DNA of 64,000 nt from Mytilisepta virgata (Eukaryota; Mollusca; Bivalvia; Mytilida; Mytilidae), in NCBI GenBank assembly GCA_028015205.1, contig CM051516.1, positions 30,828,230 to 30,892,229 of the forward strand, in the 5' to 3' direction. Both the position numbers and the translations under genes were made by a program. Under the pieces are notes generated by a model. It had not been told where the DNA came from and did not search any database. It saw only the letters and a list, made by a program, of their open reading frames with translations. Of the stretch, positions 1 through 12,034 are shown one piece after another (position 1 is the stretch's first letter; each line of letters starts with the position of its first letter).

Positions 1-129
1 CACGATGCTACTACAGTTTCTGTAATTACTCCTTTTAATCTTTAAACAGCTTACCAAAGAGACGTTTGGATATATAAAAATGCTGATTATCAAGGCTTTA
101 ATTTTGAAATTGAAAACTTTGACTGGGAT

Positions 130-369
130 ATGTTTTTGTTGGAAAGTAATGACATTGATGACATAACTTCAAAATTGACAGATAAATATTTAGAAATTGC
201 CAAAAATCATATACCATATAAGACTGTCACTATTAGACCAAATGATAAACCGTGGTTTAACTCTCAAATTCGTAAAGAAATGAGAATTCGTAACCGTCTC
301 CATAAAAATTTTAAAAAAAATGAAATTACCTCAATTTGTATAAATATAGAAATCAAAGGAACAAAGTAA
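130..369 (+). pseudogene. LINE ORF2 fragment, endonuclease-RT linker
   Basis: A 79-residue open fragment of the LINE polyprotein. It covers the basic linker between the endonuclease and RT, including a 'KPWFNSQIRKEMR' motif of the type seen in Jockey/CR1-group LINEs. It ends at a stop followed by frameshifted sequence. Confidence 0.6.
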
Positions 370-562
370 ATAACATGATTAATATATACTCGGGAACAAT
401 ATCTAATAAATGCAAATGAAAACTCAGACAGGCAGCCTCCTGACGTCGGAAATCGAACTGTTAATCATATGGATATTTTGTTTATAACTTTTGGTGAAAT
501 CAGACGTTCTAGAAACTCTTCAGATTGGTTAAGCTGTTGGAAGTGATCTCATCAGTCACCAT

Positions 563-1468
563 ATGCTCAAGTATACGGCATCTACTATATGTAAACCCTT
601 GCAAATAATTTTTAACTTTTCATTACAGTGTGGAATATTCCCTAGTCCTTGGAAATCTGCTCTTGTCCTTGCTATCTTTAAAAAGGGTGTGCAGTCTGAT
701 CCCTCGAATTATAGATCCATTTCATTGTTGAGTTGTGTTGGAACGTGTTATTTTCAAATACATATATAATCATTTAATAAGTAATGCCCTGATTTACCGA
801 TTTCAGTCCGGCTTTATGCATGGGCATTCAAGCGTACAGCAACATATGTTTGGCTTTAGAAGAAAACAAATTGGTCTGAACCGTCTTCTTTGATATTTCT
901 AAGGCATTTAATCGTGTTTGTCATAATGGATAAGTTAAAAAATTAAAAGCATATGGAATAAGCGGAAATTTAATTAAAATGGATTGAAAATTATATAAGT
1001 GACAGAAACCAAAGAGTTATGATTAGAAATTGTCTTTCCGATCTGGTAACATAAAAGGTGGTGTTCCACAAGGATCTGTATTAGGATCTTTGTTATTTGT
1101 GCTTTATGTTAACGATATAGCTGATAATACTGAGAGTTTATCAGACTATTTGCGGATTACACCTCTTTATCCTACATTTCTAGTAATAAAAACGTTATTG
1201 AACAAATGTTAAATTCTGATTTAGAAAAAAATCATAGCTGGTCCAAAAAGTGGCTGGTAAATTTTAATCCTAAAAAATTGAATTTATGAAGTTCTCTACT
1301 AGTCAGCAACTGGATAAACCTCATATCACATTTAACCATCAGAATGTAAAATATGTTCATAAACATAAACATTTAGGTGTTACTTTTAGTTCAAATTATA
1401 AATGGAGTAGCCACGTTGACAATATTATTAAAAGCACATATAATCAACTATCAGTGCTGCTAAACTAA
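563..1468 (+). pseudogene. LINE reverse transcriptase fragments
   Basis: Three short open frames (563-769, 1030-1212, 1286-1468) together cover the RT domain: fingers, the VPQGSVLG block and the thumb. The YADD/FADD box expected near 1150 is not intact; the sequence there reads 'SDYLRIT' in the open frame. The RT is therefore dead. Confidence 0.75.
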
Positions 1469-1644
1469 AATTTACCCTTAGCAGGCCGGAAGAAATTTAT
1501 TTCACTTATATTATACCTTTATTAGAATATGCATGTGAACTTTGGGACGGGTGTAGTCAAGACAATATCAATAAGATAGAACGTATTCAGCACGAGGCTG
1601 CAAGAATCATTACTGGTCTACCAAAATTTGCAAGCCTTGAATCT

Positions 1645-2321
1645 TTGTACTTCGAGACTGGATGGGAACTGCTACAATTACGCCGAAAAATGAGAAAATT
1701 AAGCTTGTTTTATAATATTCTTAATCATACCTTTCCAACATACCTGTATGATTGTTTGTCACCATTTCGTCACGACATTAATCAAAGAAATTTACGCAAT
1801 GATTCCGATTATCGACAACCTTTTACCAGACTCCAGTTATATTCAAATTCTTTTTCCCGTCATCGATTAGGCTTTGGAACAACTTAGATCCTACAGTTCG
1901 AAATCTCCCAACTTATGCTCGATTTAAAAAAGCCAATAAGCCTGCGTTTTATACTAAACCCCCCCCCCCCCCCCCCCCCCCCGCGTATTACACTGTTGGA
2001 TGCAGATTCCTTAATATATGCCATACCAAACTTCGACATAGATGCAGTTTATTAAATGCAGATTTTTTTCGTTGTAATTTTGTGAACGATCCAGGTTGTG
2101 CCTGTGGCTATGTGGTCGAAGACTCGATACATTATCTTTTCGAATGCCCTTTATTTACCTTAGCACGAGAACAATTAAACACAAGTCTAAACTTTCTAGA
2201 TGAATTAAAAATTGAAACCTTACTTTTTGGCGACGATACCTTATCTGAAGACTTAAATACGCAGATATTTAAATCAGTTCAAATGTATATAAAACGCACA
2301 AAACGTTTTGACAGGATTTGA
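1645..2321 (+). pseudogene. LINE ORF2 C-terminal fragments
   Basis: Open frames 1645-1887 and 2082-2321 match the C-terminal part of LINE ORF2, including the cysteine/histidine cluster 'CACG...HYLFEC'. A 24-nt C run (1959-1982) and a frame break separate them. Confidence 0.65.
1959..1982. repeat. Poly-C tract, 24 nt
   Basis: Uninterrupted C run inside the C-terminal LINE coding remnant. The LINE at 32187 has no such run at the matching place, so it is an insertion or expansion in this copy. Run length is unreliable in any assembly. Confidence 0.9.
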
Positions 2322-2840
2322 TCGCAAAAATGCCTTTTTTTCTTTTTTTCCCCTCATATTTCACAAACTTTCCCTCTTTTGATTTAGCATTTTTCCCTTG
2401 TCGATTTTGACAACTCCATTTGTTACCATTTGTATGAATTCGATTTTGATTGCCTTCTGTATATATTTATGTATTTCTTATTTATTGCTGATGCATATGT
2501 AATATAAGCTTATTCAGTTATTGAAGAGGACCAATATAAGTTGGAATAACTTGTGTCCGATTCTTTTGCTAATTTTGCAATAAAATATGTTTAAACTAAC
2601 TATAAGATATATGATTTCCGCAAAAATGTTCCCTGTAACTAAAATTATTTTAACCGAGTATACCCATATTTGTTTTGGTTTATCTATCCATTATAGTTAC
2701 ATGTATTGAGAAACGATGTCACATGACCATGAAAACGAGGTCAAGGTGAAGTGATAACTGGTAGACTGAAACGTGCATCTACCAATGTATGTACCCACAC
2801 AATGTAGTTAACATATACTTATAGATTCTGAGAAAGGACG

Positions 2841-2844
2841 TTAC

Positions 2845-2878
<34 letters not shown>

Positions 2879-3248
2879 TTGCTATATATGAGGTGCTTGG
2901 TATGGGGCCAGATTTTTTATCTGATTATCTGGAATGGGGTTATATGTCAAGATCATCTGAAACGGGGTTATAATTTGAAGGAAACATAGAATTTCAGTCA
3001 CAATCACATTTAAAAAAGAAACTTACATGGGGAAATCAAACAAGACAAGTAGTTGAAGCCAACTCTCAACTCTGGATGTCATTCGATGTTCTACATTAGG
3101 ATTGCTGGTTAAAAAGGGGTTTTATTTTAGACACAGATTGTCTGTAATGGGGTATGTAACATGGTCAAATTTTTTATGGAAAGAGGTCGGGGTTCAAATG
3201 TGCTGGAAGAACCCATCTGTCAAAATGCCCCCCTCCCCTCCCCCGGGG
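2841..3248. repeat. Repeat bounded by poly-G (29 nt) and a C-rich inverted end
   Basis: A 29-nt G run (2847-2875) preceded by ACCC opens a segment that closes with a C-rich stretch followed by GGGG (about 3224-3248). The ends therefore form a G/C inverted pair. Between them lie short near-repeats ending in 'ggggtta'. No coding sequence is seen. It may be a mobile unit with GC homopolymer ends; the family is unknown. Confidence 0.45.
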
Positions 3249-3479
3249 ACCTTGTCACAAAAAATGTGACACAAATTTATCAAAGCCAATCAACTGTAAA
3301 ATTGACGTGCAAATGAGCCAATTGTGGGGAAATTAATGAAAAATACTAAGATGAACAATACTTGCATGTATAACAGAAGGTCCGGCCATAATATATGTAT
3401 GTCACCTTGACCTATAATTACATATCTGGTTAAGTTATATGTTAACGGAATACAATAAAGTAGGGGTGTACACATTGTG

Positions 3480-4150
3480 ACGACATGGTATACTTCAAGA
3501 AAATACTAAAATTTGTTTTTTTTTTTTCTCAAACATCTCTGCAATAAGCACATGGACCCCAGATTTTTGTTCTTTTACAAACAGAAACTCATTACATCAA
3601 GATAATTATACTAAAATTTACAGAAAAAAATCAGTAAAGGATTATTTTCTATACAAGCATCTAAGGTTATCAAGTTATTCATATTCCTTATTTGGCTTTA
3701 ATTTGCATAATTTCCTAATATCCTAATCTTTTTCATCAATTATTTATCAGAAAACAATTTTGATGTAGTTATGAACATTTTATTTCTTCGTTAAAAAGGT
3801 TTTTTGTGAATGTGTTGAAAAATGAAACATTTAGGGTTTTGGCTAAAATATACCAAAATCAGTGTCAAATATCTTAAAAACTAAGTCATGAAGGTAAGTT
3901 TTTCTTTCGGTATTTGAAAATTATACATAAAAATTGACCATCTGGTAAATTTTCAGCAAACAATCAGTAGAGGAACCTTATTGTATCGTATTTCTTTAAG
4001 GTCTATAAATGCGGTGTGATACATCCTTTATACTAGATTTCCTCTCCTTTGGTGTTTCATTTTTATAAAGCAATCAAATGAATTGTTACTAAAATAAAGT
4101 GAAGTCTATTAGTGACTTTTGCTGATTGTCGACAGAGTTCATTCCTGGCA
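3480..4150. other. AT-rich sequence, nothing recognised
   Basis: Low-complexity AT-rich DNA without a supported ORF, RNA gene or repeat structure that I can name. Confidence 0.5.
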
Positions 4151-4173
4151 AACAGATCAAACAAATTATGACG

Positions 4174-4287
4174 ATTGAAGTTAGCGTCAAAAGCTAAAAA
4201 TGATTGGATAAATTGAAGTTAGCGTCAAAAGCTAAAAATGATTGGATAAATTGAAGTTAGCGTCAAAAGCTAAAAATGATTGGATAA
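4174..4287. repeat. Tandem repeat, 38 bp x 3
   Basis: Three head-to-tail copies of a 38-bp unit begin at 4174, 4212 and 4250 (unit starts ATTGAAGTTAGCGTCAAAAG). The copies are identical as read, which suggests a recent duplication or strong homogenisation. Confidence 0.95.
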
Positions 4288-4499
4288 ATAAAGTTTAAGG
4301 ATGTTCGCTGGTCATGTTTTTAAATTTTTGTCAGATGTTCAGAATCATCTGGTTTTATCCATTTGAATGCCATAAATTATTTTTCCCGCTAACACCCATT
4401 TTTCCTTCCATAAATCTTTTGCATGCAGAATAATAAGCCATTTGTAAAAATCTTATAAAAACCTTGTTATAGTTTTTTTTTGGGGGGGGGAGGGTGGGG

Positions 4500-5160
4500 G
4501 TTATATAGGAATCTGCCTTATCAGAGGTTAATGAAACTTTGCATACTATTAGATCCTAGTACGTAGATGTGCGCATGCGAAGTATGTCATGGTCCAATAC
4601 TTTTTTCCCATAATTTTATACCCTTTTGGACTTAGAAATTCTGTCTATCCCCAAACATGTCTTATCAGAGGTTAATGAAACTTTGCATACTGTTAGATCC
4701 TAGTACGTAGATGTGCGCATGCGAAGTACATCTATGTCCTGGTCCAATACTTTTTTCCATATTTATACTCTTTTGGACTTAGAAATTCTGTACTGGTCCA
4801 ATACTTTAGTCTTTTATTAGATATGCACATAATAAGGATTTCATTGATCAATTAGCTCCTCATAGCTTTGTTAAATAGGGCTTCAAAATGTTATTTTTAA
4901 CAAAACTTTGTTCCATGTGTTGTCCGCAACTCCTCCTACATTACTTGCATGATTCTGATGAAACTTTATGGAGTTTTAGAACACTATATGGAGATGTGCA
5001 TATTGTCAGGATTTTCTGTTTGGGCGAGTACTTTGAAAAATATGATGATTTGAATTTTGTGTAGGCTTCAAAACAGGCATGTTGCTGCGGGGGGGGGGGG
5101 GGGGGGGGGGTATTAGTCCCTTTCAGGACAGTTCTAGTAATTTAATGGTTTTTGAGAAAT
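4500..5160. repeat. Duplicated ~140 bp segment plus poly-G tract
   Basis: A segment starting 'cttatcagaggttaatgaaa' occurs at about 4518 and again at about 4660, with the same 'tgcgcatgcgaagta' core. A 22-nt G run lies at 5089-5110. Sequence flanking that run (about 4920-5150) is related to 39230-39420 ('ccgcaactcct...', 'caggacagttct'), so this is a dispersed repeat family. Confidence 0.6.
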
Positions 5161-6211
5161 AAAACTTGTCAATAATAAAGCTATGTAAAAACAAGAGAGC
5201 ATATTTTTCCCGCCAAATTTCCAATTGAATTAAACAAGCACGCGGACCTATAATTTTTTTTCGCTCTTTTAGTTCCTTTATTAATCCGCTATCAATATTT
5301 ACCAGTGTTATGAAAAGCTTGTTATTTTGAAATTTTGCTTTAAAATTTCTACTGGTTTTAAGTCTTTTAATTCATGCTTGTTAAAAGTGACAGTTAATGT
5401 GTATTTTTAGCTCACCTGGCTAAAAACCAGAGTGAACTTTTGCCATCACTTTGCGTCCGTCGTCCGTCCGTTAACTTTTCACATTTCAATCGTCCGCCCG
5501 TTAACTTTTCACATTTCAATCTTCTTCTAAAAATCCACTGAACAAAATGGAACCAAACTTAGCAGCAATGTTCCAGGGAAGGTCCTTTACAGAATTTATA
5601 ATTCTAGTTCCGATCGAATATTGAACATGGCTGCCAGGCCCGATAATGTGTTCTGATTGGCTGAAATTTGAAAAATCTTCTTGTCGGAAAGTACAAGACC
5701 AAATGAACTTCTACTTTGCAGGAATGTTCTTTCGATGGTCCTCTACCAAATGTATAATTTTGGTGCTGATCGGAAATCCAAGATGGCCGCCACCTTAGGA
5801 CATAGTTAACATAGGATGCTATGGGAAATACGTACAAACAACTTCTTCGAAACCGATAATATTCCTGAATTATTGTATGATGGTCCTGTACCAAATTTAT
5901 AATTTTGCTGTCGATCTGTAATCCATGATGGCCGCCAGCAGGGGACTTAGTTTAACATAGGACCCTTTGGGAAATACATGCAAAAAATCTTCTAGAGAAC
6001 CACTAAATGGATTGAAACCAAACATAGCATGAATGTTTCTGTTGATGTACTGACCAAGTGTTGTTACTTTAATGCTGACCTGTCATCCAAGATGGCCACC
6101 AGCGGGGAACTTAGTTTAACATACATGTAGGACCCTATGGGAAATACATACAAAAATCTTCTAGAGAACCACTGAATGGATTGAAACCAAACATAGAATG
6201 AATACTCCTTG

Positions 6212-7745
6212 TGAATTAATGAACTAGGGATTGCTAGTTCACTTGGCAACCCTACCTATAAAGCTACTACACTTTCAAAGGAAAAAAATAAACGACAATC
6301 ATAGATCAGTCTTGTCGTCATTTGGTATTTCCATCAAAGATGATGATCTTGATCTTTCTACCTTGTATTGGATACCAAAGTTACATAAGTGTCCATACAA
6401 ACAACGCTTTATAGCTGGATCTGCCAAGTGTTCCACCAAACCATTGTCTCAACTTCTAACTTCTATTTTAACAGCTGTCAAAACGGGCCTCCAAAGTTAT
6501 TGTGAGACAAGCTATTCAAGAAGTGGTATCAATCAAATGTGGATATTAAAGAACTCCAAAGACTTAAAGGATATTTTACGATCTCGGTCCATTTCAGTCT
6601 GTAACAGCATAAAAACATTTGATTTCTCTACCCTCTATACCACCATTCCTCATTCACAACTGAAGGAGAAGTTGAAAGATCTAATCCATCGATGCTTTCA
6701 AAATAAAAATGGCAAAACAGATACACATACCTTGTCATTGGTAGAGATAAATCATACTTTGTTAAAAACCACTCTAAATCTAACAAAAAATATACAGAGG
6801 ACGAAATTGTCCTGATGATTGAATTTTTGATCGACAACATATTTGTTCAATTTGGTGGACGTGTTTTCCAACAGACAATTGGCATTCCTATGGGTACTAA
6901 TTGTGCGCCACTACTGGCCGACTTGTTCCTTTACTCATATGAGGCAGACTTCCTTGACGGGCTTCTTAAGGAAAAACAGAAGAAATTAGCCCGTACCTTT
7001 AATTTCAGCTTCCGCTACATAGATGATGTCTTATCACTCAACAATTCACGTTTTGGGAATTTCTTGCATCTCATCTATCCCAATGAGCTCGAAATTAAGG
7101 ATACAACAGACACTGAAAGTCTGCATCTTATCTTGACCTTCACCTCGAAATGGACACCAGAGGAAGGTTGAATACAAAACTTTACGACAAACGGGATGAA
7201 TTTGACTTTCCAATCGTCAACTTCCCATTTTTGAGCGTCAATATTCCAGAAGCCCCGGCGTATGGTGTTATATTTCACAACTCATACGTTATTCCAGAGC
7301 TTGTGACATATACATTGACTTCCTGGACAGAGCCCGGCTTCTGACAGAAAAGTTGCTCGGACAGGGGTACGTTGTTTCTAAGCTGAAGTTATCCTTATCA
7401 AAGTTTTATGGGCGTCATCATGACTTGGTTGACAGGTATGAAAAAAAACCGTTTCCCAAATGAAAATGGACCTGTTCCATTGATATTATCCCTTCCGCAT
7501 ATCGGATTTGACATGGACAGCATGGCGGGTGTCCTGCAGGAAGCAGAGACTGCTTACTCTTCCGGAGCACCTGAGTCTACCCCCGGTTTTTTTGGTGGGG
7601 TCCATGTTGTTCATATGTTTTTAGTTTTTAATTGTAGTGCATGTATTGTTTTGGTCTTGTCTTAGTTGTTCTCCGGAGTTTGTCAGTTGTTACGATTTTT
7701 CTCTCCTTCGAATATCCCTTTGGTATTTCTTGACTTTACTTATGA
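6212..7745 (+). mobile_element. Penelope-like retroelement fragment inserted in a minisatellite element
   Basis: A 1.5-kb insertion carries a Penelope-type RT in at least three frames, then a 3' UTR ending near 7740 ('cctttggtatttcttgact'). The target repeat continues on both sides. After the RT the protein runs to 'KFYGRHHDLVDRYE' and ends without a C-terminal GIY-YIG nuclease. That fits an endonuclease-lacking element or the permuted Naiad/Chlamys class with the nuclease at the N-terminus, which would be truncated here. Exact borders and target duplications are not visible. Confidence 0.75.
6231..7344 (+). pseudogene. Penelope-like reverse transcriptase, frameshifted
   Basis: Three overlapping frames. 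6231-6815 has 'YWIPKLHKCPYKQRFIAGS', 'CSTKPLSQLLTS' and the first catalytic-Asp block 'FDFSTLYTTIPH'. A frameshift near 6740 moves the continuation to the frame of 6815-7171, which has 'QQTIGIPMGTNCAPLLADL' and the catalytic 'FRYIDDVLS' (DD present). A second shift near 7140 leads to the thumb region 'TKLYDKRDEFDFPIVNFPF'. These blocks identify a Penelope-like element RT with good confidence. The N-terminus is missing and at least two frameshifts inactivate it. Confidence 0.85.
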
Positions 7746-7962
7746 GGTGCTTACCATTTGTTGATACTTTGGTGCTGATCTGTCATCCAAAATGGCGGCC
7801 AGCAAGGGACTTAGTTTAACAGGAACATACAAACGGCGTCTTCTTGAAAATTACTGAATGGATTGAAACCAAACATCATTACATGGCATGGATGTTAATC
7901 TCAAGCAATGAACAAATGGAAATATCAGGTAAACGATGCAGGCTACTGGGAGCCTCTGGTTT

Positions 7963-8425
7963 GTTTTGCCACGTCAAATTAATTTGTAGAGTTTTATGCT
8001 GAAAATATTTGGGCAGGCTGGAGGATTTAAAATTTTATTTTGTGTATAAAACTCTAATGTTCTCAGGTGGCGCCCAACTGAAACTGGTGACAAATTTGCT
8101 CGAAGTAACTGCCTTCCGTTTATTATCCAGAACCAGACAGCAGTATATATATACATAAGGAAATATCGAGGTTGTCCTTGTCAATATGAAAATTCGGAAG
8201 ATTACTTTAGACTATACACAAAGAGCTATTCTAGTATAGAAATAAGGGTCCTAGCTGGGAAGCAGACGCCCATTAACCCATAAGGACAAAATCAAATACA
8301 AATAGCGCAAACACATGAAATTTCCCACGCTGAACCTCTCAAACAATGCTATTTTCGTCTTGTTGTTGATGGTTTTTATAATCAAGTTCATCTTGCATAC
8401 ATTAGTCATTATTAGTCCCCTACTG
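7963..8425. other. No recognised feature
   Basis: Non-coding sequence between two repeat elements. I see no supported gene or repeat unit. Confidence 0.4.
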
Positions 8426-8429
8426 GCAA

Positions 8430-10170
8430 CACAGAAGAGGACTATAGGTTTTCGCTCCGTACGTCAGTCACACTACAGTTGAATTGGATTAATTTCGTTT
8501 TTTGGAACTTTTTGTCCTATGTCTGTGGCAACCGTAGCAATTTCCAAAATTCTTAGACCAAAGTGCATATTTAGGCATGGCATCTTACCATTATATCAGA
8601 CAAGTTCACGTTAGCAGCGGAATAATAATAATAGTACGATATGGTGCTAAAACCAACTCGATTTGATCGATTTAGGCCTTGTTCGATCATTAACAAAGGT
8701 TAAACTAAAAGGTTTTGCTGCGCATATGTGGTCATTTAATTTTGTTTTGCTGCGCATGTCTGGTCAACTAAACCACCACCTACGATTTAAAATGGTAGAA
8801 CTATGGTAGATTTGTGACGTCACCAAGCATTCTCTTGATGGAGTTGATTGGTTAATCCTTATTCCGATCAAATCTTTATTCATGTAGTCCAAAACCTACC
8901 AAACTATAGTAGACATATCGAACTAGGTTTATACAATACCTTTTAATACTGTGTTAGCGTGGTCTAAAACTTCAAAATCCTGTTGAATAGTTCAAAGTTC
9001 GCCTCGTAACTTGCTGCATATCGTAATCATGAGTTTTCATGAAGATTGGATGATTAAAATTTTTTTTTATTTTGGAAATTTATGTGCCGAATTCATGACA
9101 ACAGAAGCCATTTTGAATATTCCAAGACCAAAGTGCAAACACCTGGCATGGCATTAAACCTTTGTCTGAATTTTCAATAATAGATAAATTTCGGTTTTAA
9201 AATTGTCTGTTTCGTATCCATTTCGACGGCAGTCATTTTGAAATTCCAATGCAGGGTGGCTGACCTTTACATCAAGTTTCATAAAGATTTGATTTATTTT
9301 ATTTTTTGGAATTTTTTGTCCTGTTTCCATGGCAATCATAGCCAACTCCCAATTTCCCAAATTAGTTGGAGCATCGGAATAAAAATTGGTAGTAATAAGA
9401 AGAATTATAAACATAATAACCATACTGATACAGATGTCGCCCAAACCCCTGCTTGACACTAAAATCCTTTTAAAATGTTCAAAGTGCACATCTGGACATG
9501 TTTTCTATCCTTTGCATGAATATTCACCAAGATTGGATAAATTTCATTTTATGTTGGAAACTTTCCAAAACCAAAGTGCAACTACGGCTGGCTTGGCACT
9601 TAACCTTAATATATGAAGTTTCAAGAAGATTGGATAAATTTCAGTTTTTCTGCCCCGTTTCCATTAAACGGCAGCCATAATGAAAATTTTAAGACCAAAG
9701 TGATCTAGGCTGGATGCCTTACTTTCAAATCAAGTTTCATAAAGATTGGAGGAATTTCGTTTTTTAAAACTTTTGTCCTGTTTCAATGCCAACCATAGCC
9801 AACTCCCAAATTCCCAAATTAGTTGGAGCATCGGAAGAAAATAAATGGTAGTAATAAGAAGGGAAAAAAAGAGCATATCCAGGCATGGTTCCTAACCTTT
9901 GCATAAAGTTTCATGAAGTTTAATAAGGTTTTGAGCAATTTCATTTTTAGGTAAATTTTGTTTTGCTCAGCAACCATACTTTCAGGAATTCCAATACCAT
10001 GCAGCACCTCGTGGTATAGCCCATTACCTCAACATGAAGTTTCATAAAGTTTTGAATAAGCATTTCTGGGAATTTAATCTTGCATTTCTTTTGCTGTTTT
10101 CATGGCAACCAGATTTTTAGGAATTCCAATACCACTATCCACCTCTTGGTATGGTGCCTTAGCTCCAACA
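8430..10170. repeat. Diverged repeat array ('ttagtcccctactggcaa' family)
   Basis: Starts with 'attagtcccctactggcaac'; a related start occurs at 63811. It continues as diverged units carrying 'aagtttcataaagattgga', 'ttgtcctgtttc' and 'ccaaagtgca'. The phrase 'aaattagttggagcatcgg' occurs twice (about 9360 and 9815). A non-repeat stretch (about 8600-8960) may be a later insertion. Short ORFs here are incidental. Confidence 0.5.
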
Positions 10171-10189
10171 GAAATATCACAAAGTTTAG

Positions 10190-10430
10190 AATCGCCATGT
10201 CTGAGAAATTTCGCAGACAAGTTGATGGTGGCAACAGAAGAAACATAATATTGTGTTATTAATAAGTAGTAAACCCAATGTTTGAGACAACGTGCTTTAC
10301 TTGAAGAATCCAAGAGATGCATCAGCCAGCAATTAAGACATTTATTGAAGAACAACAGGCTGAAAATTTAGAAGCCGCAGCACTACACGTCGATGACTAC
10401 TCTTTTTCAGCAGGTAAATTTTATTCAAAA
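10190..10430 (+). pseudogene. Ty3/gypsy gag (capsid C-terminal) remnant
   Basis: Two frames give 'LRQRALLEESKRCI' followed, after a frame break, by 'AIKTFIEEQQAENLEAAALH' and 'DDYSF'. This pattern (leucine-rich helix, E-rich helix, 'DDY' end) is typical of metazoan Ty3/gypsy capsid C-terminal domains. Stops and frameshifts make it non-functional. No CCHC knuckle is clear downstream. Confidence 0.55.
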
Positions 10431-10863
10431 ACCAGCGAGAAACTTCCGTAATGAATATTCAGCACCGAATGAAGGCCTTTGAAATTTAAGTACAACAAGA
10501 GCGAAATTACAGACACCAAAAGACAGAGTTCAGTCTCCAGTTCACGAAAGTCGAACAAAACTTCAATCCCAATCTTGTGCCAAAGAAAATATTTGAGTCA
10601 CCTTCCTGAAATAACTGAAAGAAAGAGGGTGATTTGATCTCCGATTGTTTTAAATTGGATCAGAAGAACCGTGAAGTTAAATCAAGTGGTTTTGTAAAGG
10701 CGACATAGTCCTCATGTGCCCCACAGTCAGAAAATAATCATGTTCTTGTTGAGTGCGGTTACAAAATGACATATTAGACAATGGACAGGACGAAAACCCA
10801 TCCGAATTAATTATTGAAATTTTCTACCATCTTTCCGATGCTACCCTAATAAAAGTTTGAAAG

Positions 10864-11190
10864 AACCTTGTCGTTTTATAATGACCCTTAATCAAACCAT
10901 TCCTAAAGCTCCACTTAAACCAATATTCCTGCAACTGAGGACCTTTGAGTATGATTTTAATAGACTGTGTAGGACCTCTTCCAAAAACTAAATCCGGTAA
11001 TCAGTAAATACTAACCATCATGCTATAACACTCAGAAGTATAAAAGCCAAGTTCATTGTTAAAGCTCTGGTGATGTTTTTCACTCTTTTTGGGTTGTCAA
11101 AATCAGTTCAGTCAGACCAAGACTGGAATATCAGGTCTGGGATTTTTCATTAAGTCACGCATGAGCTTGAAATTAAACAATGCATCACTA
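10864..11190 (+). pseudogene. Ty3/gypsy integrase core remnant
   Basis: Reads, with frame breaks, 'IPKAPLKPIF', 'LIDCVGPLPKTKSGNQ' (first catalytic Asp of the DDE core, about 10963), a stop, then 'SIKAKFIVKALVMFFTLFGL' and 'QSDQDWNIRSGIF' (second catalytic Asp, about 11115). The order and spacing match a retroviral-type integrase core. The third acidic residue is not recognisable, and a TAA follows 'GIFH'. Confidence 0.75.
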
Positions 11191-11299
11191 CATATTAGTC
11201 GCTTGTTACCAGTTAAGATTCCAGTTGCAAGTTTTTTCTTTATAGTGACCTCGATCCGTATCCCGTGGATACTATTTGGAGGATTTTCATGAAACCTCA

Positions 11300-12017
11300 T
11301 AGGATAACCTATGATGTTTCAAATATAAAAGATGGTACCAGTCTGCCTGTTATATCCTCTCAAACCCCTTACAATTGATATTTTCTAAATAATTTTGAAC
11401 TGGTTGAAATCACCACCCTATAACCATAATTTTCAAGCGCTTTATGAAGAAACACATTCAGTGATCTATACACGGAGCTGAAGGGGGTATGCCCCACCCC
11501 TCAAAGTAGATTTTTATTTGTAACTTTGAAACCTTTAAGATCCTCTACCTATAACCATATATATTCTGTTATGTACAAGCAAATATTTTATTTATTTTCA
11601 TTTAAAAATATTGTTTAAGCTAATTTGTAGAATTTCAATGCAGTTATACCTGATGTTGGGAGATAGGAGCTTATAATCGATAGAAGTTCTCATCACTTTA
11701 TTTCTACTGTGGAAAAATTACACTGTACTTGTTATTTATATCCAAGATTCACTTGAACATAGGGCAGTGGAAACATCTTTTCTGTGTAAGAAATTGAACT
11801 GATATTTAGAAAACTGATCATAGGTACAGTTTGACTGCTGGATTACTTTTATTGAAAATTCTGAAATTGAAAGTTTGGAAAGAAACTGGACATTAGGAAG
11901 AAATGTATAGACAATTATTTGTTGTAAGGATTATTGTAATTAGTAGGTAGCTATTTGCAAAATTTTACTAACATTAATTTAATATTAAAAATCATTTATA
12001 TCAATTCTTTCGTTACA
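11300..12017 (+). repeat. Probable LTR (3' border defined, 5' border not)
   Basis: A terminal 'TTACA' at 12013-12017 is followed by 'gaat' and a primer-binding site, placing an LTR 3' end at 12017. The 5' border should lie between the integrase end (about 11200) and here, but I cannot fix it. No coding sequence is seen in the interval. Confidence 0.4.
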
Positions 12018-12022
12018 GAAAT

Positions 12023-12034
12023 TGGGGGCTCGTC
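12023..12034 (+). other. Primer-binding site, tRNA-Pro type
   Basis: TGGGGGCTCGTC matches the first 12 bases of the tRNA-Pro-primed binding site known from several retroviruses and gypsy-like elements (established knowledge). The match breaks after that. It sits six bases after the LTR-like TTACA end. Confidence 0.55.

Larger units (their letters stand above)
1..2599 (+). mobile_element. Degraded LINE (non-LTR retrotransposon), Jockey/CR1-like, 5' truncated by window edge
   Basis: A decayed LINE reading rightward. Open fragments in several frames give, in order: the linker after the endonuclease with a 'NDKPWFNSQIR' motif (about 240-290), RT fingers with 'IFKKG' and 'SNYRSISLLSCVG' (about 675-740), the 'GGVPQGSVLG' RT motif (about 1060-1090), the 'HKHLGVTFSS' thumb region (about 1360-1390), and a C-terminal cysteine/histidine region 'CACG...HYLFEC' (about 2097-2150). 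Stops and frameshifts separate them, so no active protein can be made. A 24-C run (1959-1982) lies inside the coding remnant. The last bases (AATAAAATATGTTTAAACTAA) are shared with the LINE at 32187-34421, so both belong to related families. The clade is inferred from motif style only. Confidence 0.85.
5409..7962 (+). mobile_element. Minisatellite-bearing Helentron-like non-autonomous element, split by a Penelope-like insertion
   Basis: The 5' end is AGCTCACCTGG (5409) followed by 'ccatcactttgcgtccgtcg'. The body is diverged units of roughly 150 bp carrying 'aagatggccgcca' and 'gattgaaaccaaacata'. The 3' end is 'caggtaaacgatgc' followed by a hairpin AGGCT...AGCCT (7940-7955). The same end structure occurs at 34926-36096 and 40711-41962. 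The repeat body stops at about 6210 and resumes at about 7745, where a reverse-transcriptase element is inserted. Assignment to Helentron/HINE elements rests on the end architecture, not on any Rep/helicase gene. Confidence 0.55.

Noticed and set aside
10680..10760. Possible gag CCHC zinc knuckle
   Set aside because: Cysteine spacing does not fit CX2CX4HX4C in any frame.
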